Assembly (NCBI GenBank): GCA_031415135.1
Contig: JANORB010000190.1
Coordinates: 1-17,455 of the forward strand
Length of the DNA stretch: 17,455 nt
Source: LGRD01 sp031415135
Lineage (GTDB): Bacteria; Pseudomonadota; Gammaproteobacteria; Burkholderiales; Burkholderiaceae_C
Reading direction: 5' to 3'
Shown here: positions 6,866 through 12,761 of the stretch, in pieces
Position numbering within the stretch: position 1 is the stretch's first letter
How the letters are laid out: each line of letters starts with the position of its first letter
Position numbers and translations under genes: made by a program
Notes under the pieces: model-generated
Seen by the model: the letters and a program-made list of their open reading frames with translations, nothing else
Told to the model about the DNA's origin: nothing
The model's database searches: none

Positions 6866-7575
6866 CGCACCCCCGCCAGCGCCGAGCCCTGCCCGCGCAC
6901 CGCCAGCGCGATGCCGGCGTTGATCAAGCCCACCACCGCCAGCAGCACCAGCCCCAGCGCCATCGCCATGGGCAGGTCGCCCTTGCTGGTTTCCAGCGCG
7001 ATGGCCGTGGTCATCACACGCGTCACACCGTCGATGTTGCCGCCGACGATCATCACCGCGCCGACTTCGGCGATCGCGCGCCCGAACGCCGTCAGCAGCA
7101 CCGTGACCACGGCCCAGCGGTCGTGCAGCAGCATCAGCAGCGCGCAGGTCAGCGGGCGCGCGCCCATCGAGCGCAGCTGGTCGCCGCCGTCGCGCAGGCT
7201 GTCGCCCACCAGTTGGCGCGACAAGGCCGCGACGATCGGCAACACCAGGATGGTCTGCGCGATCACCATGGCCGTGGGCGTGAACAAGATGCCCCATGAC
7301 CCCAGCGGCCCGCTGCGCGACAGCAGCAGGTACACCACCAACCCCACCACCACCGATGGCAGCGCCAGCAACGTGTTCAACACGAGCAGCAGCAAGCGGT
7401 GACCGGGGAAATGCGCGACCGCCAGCCACGCGCCTCCCAGCAAGCCAAAACCGGCGGCGAACAGGCAAGCCAGCCCGCTGACGCTGAGGGACAGCAACAC
7501 GGTGCGAAACAGAACGGTGTCGGCATGAACAATCAGGTCAAGGGCGGTGTGGACACTGTCACCCAGCGAATTCAT
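6862..7575 (-). CDS. tupB: TupB, tungstate ABC transporter permease
   Basis: This 237-residue membrane protein has about five to six hydrophobic helices. It carries the binding-protein-dependent permease segment, with the cytoplasmic loop DQLRSMGARPLTCALLMLL followed by AFGRAIAEVGAVMIVGGN, close to the family EAA-like region that contacts the ATPase. The stretch VMTTAIALETSKGDLPMAMALG is typical of TupB. The ATG at 7575 has a purine-rich GAGAAG just upstream. It is the first gene of the minus-strand run and is divergent from the regulator gene, with 61 bases between the two starts. Confidence 0.9.
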   Translation of the reverse strand: MNSLGDSVHTALDLIVHADTVLFRTVLLSLSVSGLACLFAAGFGLLGGAWLAVAHFPGHRLLLLVLNTLLALPSVVVGLVVYLLLSRSGPLGSWGILFTPTAMVIAQTILVLPIVAALSRQLVGDSLRDGGDQLRSMGARPLTCALLMLLHDRWAVVTVLLTAFGRAIAEVGAVMIVGGNIDGVTRVMTTAIALETSKGDLPMAMALGLVLLAVVGLINAGIALAVRGQGSALAGVR

Positions 7576-7636
7576 TCAACTTCTCTCATGCCGGATATTC
7601 TCCATGCCACTTTCACCCGCGACCATATGAACGCCC
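7576..7636. promoter_or_regulatory. Divergent tupB / regulator control region with candidate operator
   Basis: Only 61 bases separate the two divergent start codons, so both promoters must overlap here. CATGCC occurs at 7587-7592 and again at 7603-7608, 16 bases apart. Between them is the imperfect palindrome GGATATTCTCC (7593-7603, symmetric as GGAnAnTnTCC). This is the best candidate site for the neighbouring ModE/LysR-type regulator. No convincing -35/-10 pair was found on either strand. A five-codon ATG-to-TAA frame (7627-7644) overlaps the regulator start. Confidence 0.4.
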
Positions 7637-8734
7637 ATGCATAAGGTGCGCCTGACCTACCTGCTGGCCGGCGCACACGACCCGCGTGCCGACCTGCACC
7701 ACCCGCTGGTGGCCATGCTCGCCGCCGTGCACGAGACCGGTTCGATTTCGGCCGGCGCGCGCCGGCTCGAGCTGTCCTACCGCCACGTCTGGGGTGAGCT
7801 CAAGCGTTGGGAAGCCGAGCTGGGCCAGACGCTGGTGGTCTGGGTCAAGGGCCAGCCCGCGCGGCTGTCACCGTTCGGCGCCAAGCTGCTGTGGGCCGAA
7901 CGCCAGGCGCAGGCCCGGCTGGCGCCACAGATCGAGGCGCTGCGCAGCGAACTGGAGCGCGCCTTTGCCATCGCCTTCGACGACAGCGCCGGTGTGATCA
8001 CGCTGTACGCCAGCTTTGACGAAGCGCTGCCCCGGCTGCGCGATTGGGTCGGCCGGCGCCACAAGCTGCACCTGGACATCCAGTTCACCGGCAGCGTCGA
8101 CGCGCTCGCGGCGTTGAACGAGGGGCGCTGTTTGCTGGCGGGGTTTCACGCCATCACGCACGCCGGACTGCGCTCGCCCACCGCCGCGGTGTACCGGCCG
8201 ATGTTGAAGCCGGGCCGCCACAAGCTGATCGGATTCGCGGCGCGCACGCAAGGCTTGATCGTGGCGCCGGGCAACCCGCTGGGCATCGTCTCGCTCGCCG
8301 ACCTGCGGCGCGCCGAGGTGCGGTTCGTGAACCGGCAGCGCGGCACCGGCACGCGCGTGGTGCTCGAAGAACTGCTGGCTGCGGCGCACATGTCGGCCAG
8401 CGAGATTGCCGGGTTCGATGCCACCGAACCGTCGCACCAGGCCACAGCGCAAGCCGTGACCAGCGGCGCGGCCGATGTGTCGTTCGGCATCGAAGCGGCG
8501 GCGCACGCCAGAGGCCTGGGCTTTGTGCCGCTGGCACAGGAACAGTACTTCCTGGCCACGCTGGCCGACAACCTCAATCACCCGCACCTGAGCGCGCTGC
8601 TGGCCGCGCTGCGCGCCCCGGAGTGGACCGAGGCGCTGGGTGCCATTGCGGGCTACCGGGCCGAGCGCAGCGGCGATGTGTTGTCGCTGCGGTCGGTGTT
8701 GCCGTGGTGGAGTTACCGCAGTCCCAGGCACTGA
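7637..8734 (+). CDS. One-component regulator: ModE/LysR-type winged HTH fused to a PBP-like oxyanion-sensing domain
   Basis: This is a 365-residue cytoplasmic protein with no signal peptide. Residues about 22-85 form a ModE/LysR-like winged helix (HPLVAMLAAVHETGSISAGA, LSYRHVWGELKRWE, LSPFGAKLL). Residues about 130-345 form a periplasmic-binding-protein-like domain: the LAGFHAITHAG segment, RTQGLIVAPGNPLGI, then VRFVNRQRGTGTRVVLEELL, the FVNR-x-x-GTGTR signature of the PBP-like family also found fused to MoeA. Being divergent from tupB, it is likely a tungstate/molybdate-responsive regulator of the tup-cox run, with ligand sensed by the PBP fold instead of the TOBE domain of classic ModE. The ATG at 7637 lacks a clear Shine-Dalgarno sequence. 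Ligand and sign of control are inferred. Confidence 0.85.
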   Translation: MHKVRLTYLLAGAHDPRADLHHPLVAMLAAVHETGSISAGARRLELSYRHVWGELKRWEAELGQTLVVWVKGQPARLSPFGAKLLWAERQAQARLAPQIEALRSELERAFAIAFDDSAGVITLYASFDEALPRLRDWVGRRHKLHLDIQFTGSVDALAALNEGRCLLAGFHAITHAGLRSPTAAVYRPMLKPGRHKLIGFAARTQGLIVAPGNPLGIVSLADLRRAEVRFVNRQRGTGTRVVLEELLAAAHMSASEIAGFDATEPSHQATAQAVTSGAADVSFGIEAAAHARGLGFVPLAQEQYFLATLADNLNHPHLSALLAALRAPEWTEALGAIAGYRAERSGDVLSLRSVLPWWSYRSPRH

Positions 8735-8862
8735 ACGGTCATGGCCCGGCGGCACAGCGAATGCGCCACGCCGGAGCGAGCGCATACCCTAGCATCACCC
8801 CCCGCGCCCGCCCTTCAAAATCCACCCCGCTTTCCTGTCCCGTCCCTCAAGGCTCCGCACGC

Positions 8863-9576
8863 ATGCTTCGCATCACTGGTCTGACCAAGCGCTACGGCGA
8901 ACGCCCGGCGTTGAAGGCCTTGTCATTGGCCTTGCCGGCGGGCCAGTTCGTGGCGCTGCTGGGGCCCAACGGCGCGGGCAAGTCAACGCTGTTCCAGGTG
9001 CTGACGGGGCTTTTCGCGGCCGACGAAGGCGAGGTCGAGGTCGCCGGCCATTCGCTGCGCCACGCGCCGACCTTGGCGCTGCGCCAAATCGGCGTGGTGT
9101 TCCAGCAGATCTCGCTCGACCTGGACCTGAGCATCCTGCGCAACCTGCTGTTCCAGGCCGACCTGCAAGGGCTGCCGCGCGCGTTGGCGCACCAGCGCAT
9201 CGCGGCCGATTGTGCGCGGCTCGGGGTGGAGGCCGACTTGAACCGCAAGGTGCGTGAACTGTCCGGCGGCAACCGGCGCAAGGTGGAACTGGTGCGCGCC
9301 AACCTGCACCAGCCGGCGGTGTTGCTGATGGACGAGGCCACGGTCGGGCTGGACCCGAAGTCGCGCCAGGACCTGCTGGCCGCGCTGCGCGCCGACGTGC
9401 GCGAGCGCGGCGTGTGCGTGCTGTGGGCGACCCACTGGGTCGAAGAGGCCGAGGGCGCCGACCGGGTGCTGGTGTTGCACAAGGGCGCGCTGCTGGCCGA
9501 CGGCACACCGGCCGAGGTGACACTGGCGTTGGGTGAAGCCACGCTCGAAGCGGGCTTCATCAAGCGCACCAGTTAG
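8863..9576 (+). CDS. pedB: ABC transporter ATPase of the PQQ-dependent alcohol dehydrogenase system (PedB-like)
   Basis: This 237-residue ABC ATPase has Walker A GPNGAGKS (34-41), Q-loop Gln81, signature LSGGN (133-137), Walker B ending in DEAT (157-160, Ala in place of the usual Pro), D-loop GLD and H-loop His191 (ATHWVEEAE). The catalytic Glu158 is retained. The wording VRELSGGNRRKVELVRANLH and MDEATVGLDPKSR fits the subfamily found beside PQQ alcohol dehydrogenases. In Pseudomonas putida the PedA1A2BC system is needed for rare-earth-dependent growth. The ATG at 8863 is where similarity begins; only a weak AAGG lies upstream. It starts a four-gene plus-strand operon, 128 bases after the regulator gene; no clear promoter was seen in that gap. 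Confidence 0.85.
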   Translation: MLRITGLTKRYGERPALKALSLALPAGQFVALLGPNGAGKSTLFQVLTGLFAADEGEVEVAGHSLRHAPTLALRQIGVVFQQISLDLDLSILRNLLFQADLQGLPRALAHQRIAADCARLGVEADLNRKVRELSGGNRRKVELVRANLHQPAVLLMDEATVGLDPKSRQDLLAALRADVRERGVCVLWATHWVEEAEGADRVLVLHKGALLADGTPAEVTLALGEATLEAGFIKRTS

Positions 9577-9610
9577 CTGCAAATCGAGACTCATCTCAGG
9601 AAGACAACGC

Positions 9611-10579
9611 ATGCCCGCACTCCCCAAGACCCTTCTGGGCATCGCCCTCTGTGCCAGCGGCGCGGCGGCCATGGCCCAAGGCACGGCCTACGTGTCGAGT
9701 GAAAAAGACGACGCGCTGACCTTGATCGACACGGCCACGCTGGCGGTCAAGGGCACGCTGCCGACCTGCAAGCGCGGGCGCCATGTGCAGCGCATGCCGG
9801 ACGGCAACATCATGGTGGCCTGCACCGACTCGAACGCCGCCGACGTGATCGACCCGGCCAGCGGCAAATCGCTGCGCCGCATTCCGCTCGGTGCCGAGCC
9901 CGAGGCGTTCGACATCTCGCCCGACGGTAAGACGCTCTATGTCTCCAACGAAGACGAAGGCGAGGCCAGCTTCATCGACGCCGCCAGCGGCAAGAAGCTC
10001 AAGTCCGTCAAGGTGGGCAAGGAGCCCGAAGGCGTGAAGGTCAGCGCCGACGGCAAGACGCTGTACGTGACCTCCGAGGTGGCGAGCCTGGTGCATGTGA
10101 TCGACACGGCCACGGCCAAGGTGGTGAAAAACATCAAGGTCGGCAAGCGCCCGCGCCGCATGGCGCTCACGCCCGACGGCCGCGAGCTGTGGGTCACCAA
10201 CGAGCTGGACGCCAGCGTGACCATCGTGGCCACCGCCGACCACAGCGTGATCGCCACGCTGAAGTTCGAGGTCAAGGGCGCGCGCGCCGAGGACATCACG
10301 CCGGTGGGCATCCAGATGTCGCGCGACGGCAAGCGCGCCTTCGTCGCGCTGGGCAAGGCCAACCACGTGGCTTTCGTCGACGTGGCGGCGCGCAAGGTGT
10401 TGAGCCTGGTGCTGGTGGGCAAGCGGGCCTGGAACGTCACGCTCGACAAGGCCGAGGCGCGGCTGTGGGTGGTCAACGGCATGAGCGACGACGTGACGGT
10501 GGTCGACGTGGCCGCGGCCAAGGCGATCAAGAGCATTCCGGTCGGGCGCGTGCCTTACGGCCTGGTGATCGTCGAATGA
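9611..10579 (+). CDS. PQQ-catabolism-associated YVTN beta-propeller protein, periplasmic
   Basis: This 322-residue protein has a signal peptide (1-22, likely cleavage AMA before QG). The rest is made of about seven beta-propeller blades with the repeating pattern PDGKTLYVSNE, then VIDTATAKVV, then VGKRP. Clear blades include KTLYVSNEDEGEASFID, KTLYVTSEVASLVHVID, RELWVTNELDASVTIV and ARLWVVNGMSDDVTVVDV. This matches the beta-propeller family always found with the PQQ alcohol dehydrogenase ABC system. It may act as a binding or scaffold component in the periplasm; its biochemical role is not established. The ATG at 9611 has AGGAA eight bases upstream. Its stop overlaps the next start (ATGA). 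Confidence 0.88.
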   Translation: MPALPKTLLGIALCASGAAAMAQGTAYVSSEKDDALTLIDTATLAVKGTLPTCKRGRHVQRMPDGNIMVACTDSNAADVIDPASGKSLRRIPLGAEPEAFDISPDGKTLYVSNEDEGEASFIDAASGKKLKSVKVGKEPEGVKVSADGKTLYVTSEVASLVHVIDTATAKVVKNIKVGKRPRRMALTPDGRELWVTNELDASVTIVATADHSVIATLKFEVKGARAEDITPVGIQMSRDGKRAFVALGKANHVAFVDVAARKVLSLVLVGKRAWNVTLDKAEARLWVVNGMSDDVTVVDVAAAKAIKSIPVGRVPYGLVIVE

Positions 10580-11745
10580 GCTCGCTGCGGGCAGGCTTCG
10601 GTGTGGCGCTGCTGTGCGCGGCCCACGCGGCCATGGCAGCGCCGGCGGTCACGCTGAAGGCCACCTTGATCGTGCCGGAAGACGACGCGCGCATGGAACG
10701 CTCGCGCGTCGAGCGGGCCTACCTCGGCCACCCCGGCGGGCCGCTGGCCGACGGCCTGACGGTGGCCGTCGACGAGAGCCAGTTCGAGCTGGACGCGGCG
10801 GGTGTCGGCGTCAGCCTGACGAACCAGGCCGCGCGGTCGCTGGAGGCTGCGCGCGCGGCGGCGATCGCCGCTGAAAAAGCCGGCGCGGCGGTGCTGCTGA
10901 CCGACCTGCCAGCGGCCTGGACGTTGGCGATTGCCGATGCCGTGAAAGTGCCGGTGCTCAACCTGAGCGACGCCGCCGACAGCCTGCGCCAGCAGGACTG
11001 CCGGGCCCGGCTCTATCACCTGATCCCGAGCGAGCGCATGCGCGCCGACGCCTTGGCGCAGGCGCTGGTGGCGCGCAAATGGAGCAAGCTGCTGCTGCTG
11101 GTCGGCCCCAGCCCGCAGGACGCGTTGCGCGCCGCCACCGCGCAGGCTTCGATCAAGCGCTACGGCCTGACGCTGGTGGCCAGCAAGCCGTTCAAGCTGT
11201 CGGCCGACCCGCGCGAGCGCGACCTGGCCAACCCGCTGCTGCTGACCTCGGGCAGCGCTTACGACGCGGTGTGGGTGGTCGACAGCGATGCCGAGTTCGC
11301 CCGCGCGCTGCCCTACCGCACGGTGCTGCCGCGCCCCGTGGTGGGCGACGCCGGGCTGGTGGCGCTGGCCTGGCACGCGCAGTTCGAGCGCTTCGGCGCG
11401 CCGCAGGTGTCGCGCCGTTTTGCCAAGGCGCACAAGCGGCCGATGAACGCGCACGACTGGTCGGCGTGGATGGCCGGCAAGGTGCTGGTGAGCATCGCGA
11501 TTGCGGCGCCCAAGGGCCCGGCGGCGGCCTGGGCGCAGGCGCTGGCGACAACGCCGCTGGACGGCACCAAGGGCGCGCCGCTGAGCTTTCGCCCCTGGGA
11601 CGGCCAGCTGCGCCAGCCGCTGCTGCTGACCGACGGCCAGGGCGTGATTGGGCAGGCGCCGATCGACGGGCTGCTGCACCCGAGCAACGTGCTCGACACG
11701 CTCGGCGCCGATGCGCCGGAAAAACTCTGCAAGGCGGCGCGATGA
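10576..11745 (+). CDS. ABC transporter substrate-binding protein of the PQQ-dependent alcohol dehydrogenase system
   Basis: The 389-residue precursor has a signal peptide (1-21, cleavage AMA before APAV). The mature part is a type-1 periplasmic binding fold like the branched-chain amino acid receptors. The opening TLIVPEDDARMERSRVERAYLGHPGGPLADG and the later YDAVWVVDSDAEFARALPYRT and HDWSAWMAGKVLV are typical of the PQQ-associated family. Two cysteines remain after export (in QQDCRAR and near the C-terminus in KLCK) and could pair. Pairing of an importer-type receptor with an ABC-2 permease is unusual but characteristic of this system. ATGA overlaps at both ends show strong translational coupling. 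Confidence 0.85.
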   Translation: MSSLRAGFGVALLCAAHAAMAAPAVTLKATLIVPEDDARMERSRVERAYLGHPGGPLADGLTVAVDESQFELDAAGVGVSLTNQAARSLEAARAAAIAAEKAGAAVLLTDLPAAWTLAIADAVKVPVLNLSDAADSLRQQDCRARLYHLIPSERMRADALAQALVARKWSKLLLLVGPSPQDALRAATAQASIKRYGLTLVASKPFKLSADPRERDLANPLLLTSGSAYDAVWVVDSDAEFARALPYRTVLPRPVVGDAGLVALAWHAQFERFGAPQVSRRFAKAHKRPMNAHDWSAWMAGKVLVSIAIAAPKGPAAAWAQALATTPLDGTKGAPLSFRPWDGQLRQPLLLTDGQGVIGQAPIDGLLHPSNVLDTLGADAPEKLCKAAR

Positions 11746-12656
11746 GCGGCGACCGCGGGCCGGGCGCCGGGCCGCCCCAAGCCGGCCCGCCTCCCCTCGG
11801 GGGACCGGCCGGCGTATCCGCCGGACGCAGGGGCCTCATTCCACACGCCCTGCAGGCGCTGCAGGCCATCGTGATGCGCGAGCTGTTCAAGTTCTCGCAG
11901 CAAACCGGCCGGCTGGTCTCGGCGCTGGTGCGGCCGCTGCTGTGGCTGGCGGTGTTCGCGGCGGGCTTTCGCAACGTGTTCGGCATCGCCATCGTCGAGC
12001 CTTACGACACCTACATTCCCTACGACGTCTACATCGCCCCCGGCCTGGTCGGCATGGTGCTGCTGTTCAACGGCATGCAGTCCAGCCTGGCGATGGTGTA
12101 CGACCGCGAAATGGGGCTGATGCGGCTGCTGCTCACCGCGCCGCTGCCGCGCCCCTGGCTGCTGTTTTCCAAGCTGTGCGCCACGGCGCTGCTGTCGGTG
12201 CTGCAGGCGCTGGCCTTCGTGGTGGTGGCCGCCCTGATCGGCACCACGCTGCCGGTGCTGTCGCTCGCCGGCCTGCATGCGCTGTTCGCGCTGGTGTGCG
12301 GCGCGCTGATGCTGGGCGCTTTGGGCCTGCTGCTGTCGGTGCACATCAAGCAGCTCGAAAATTTTGCCGGCACGATGAACTTCGTGATCTTCCCGATGTA
12401 CTTCATGTCCACCGCGCTGTACCCGCTGTGGAAGCTGCAGGAGTCGGGCGCCGAGTGGGTGTACCAGCTGGCGCGGTTCAACCCGTTCACGCATGCGATC
12501 GAGTGGATCCGCTTTGCGCTGTACGGCAAAGACCCCGGCCTGGCGCCATACGTGGTGCTGGGCTGCCTGGCGCTGTTCTTCGGCCTCGCGTGCTGGGGCT
12601 ATGACCCGCAGCGCGGCTTCGGCGGGCTGGTCAAGCGGGGTGGGCCGCCGAGCTGA
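11742..12656 (+). CDS. pedC: ABC-2 type permease of the PQQ-dependent alcohol dehydrogenase system (PedC-like)
   Basis: This 304-residue membrane protein has about six helices. It carries ABC-2 permease hallmarks: IVMRELFKFSQQTGRLVSAL before helix 1, the GLVGMVLLFNGMQSSLAMVYDRE-type segment with EMGLMRLLLTAPLPR, and the NFVIFPMYFMSTALYPL region followed by NPFTHAIEWIRFALYG. The family usually starts shortly before the IVMREL motif. Here residues 1-30 are Gly/Pro/Ala-rich and encoded by three consecutive hairpins (11769-11824), so they look like repeat-derived padding. The ATG at 11742 is supported by the ATGA overlap with the preceding gene. An alternative start at Met45 (11874) would remove the padding. 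Substrate is unknown; the P. putida homologue is linked to lanthanide-dependent growth. Confidence 0.87.
   Translation: MSGDRGPGAGPPQAGPPPLGGPAGVSAGRRGLIPHALQALQAIVMRELFKFSQQTGRLVSALVRPLLWLAVFAAGFRNVFGIAIVEPYDTYIPYDVYIAPGLVGMVLLFNGMQSSLAMVYDREMGLMRLLLTAPLPRPWLLFSKLCATALLSVLQALAFVVVAALIGTTLPVLSLAGLHALFALVCGALMLGALGLLLSVHIKQLENFAGTMNFVIFPMYFMSTALYPLWKLQESGAEWVYQLARFNPFTHAIEWIRFALYGKDPGLAPYVVLGCLALFFGLACWGYDPQRGFGGLVKRGGPPS
11769..11824. repeat. Three tandem GC hairpins inside the start of the ABC permease gene
   Basis: Hairpin 1 pairs GGGCCG (11769-11774) with CGGCCC (11783-11788). Hairpin 2 pairs TCCCC (11792-11796) with GGGGA (11800-11804). Hairpin 3 pairs CCGGCG (11809-11814) with CGCCGG (11819-11824). 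The arrangement resembles dispersed intergenic repeats common in Burkholderiales, here translated in frame as Gly/Pro/Ala-rich sequence. Confidence 0.65.
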
Positions 12657-12761
12657 GCCCGCGGCCGAACCTCAGCGCGGCTGCGGCGCCGACGCCAAGG
12701 CCGCGTTGCCGGCGGCGCTGGCCGCTTTCGAGTGACGCCAGGTTTTTGCCCTCGCGGCCGC

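Noticed and set aside
3549..6923. Two plus-strand frames of 558 and 552 codons across coxM, coxS, tupA and tupC
   Set aside because: They are shadows of the intact minus-strand genes and show no family resemblance.
8735..8862. Promoter or small RNA between the regulator and the Ped-type operon
   Set aside because: No -35/-10 pair, palindrome or RNA-like fold stood out by eye. A promoter is expected here but cannot be placed.
12657..12761. Terminator or small gene between the convergent permease and beta-helix genes
   Set aside because: The 105 bases are GC-rich without a stem followed by T-run, and no frame there has a start, ribosome-binding site and plausible product.
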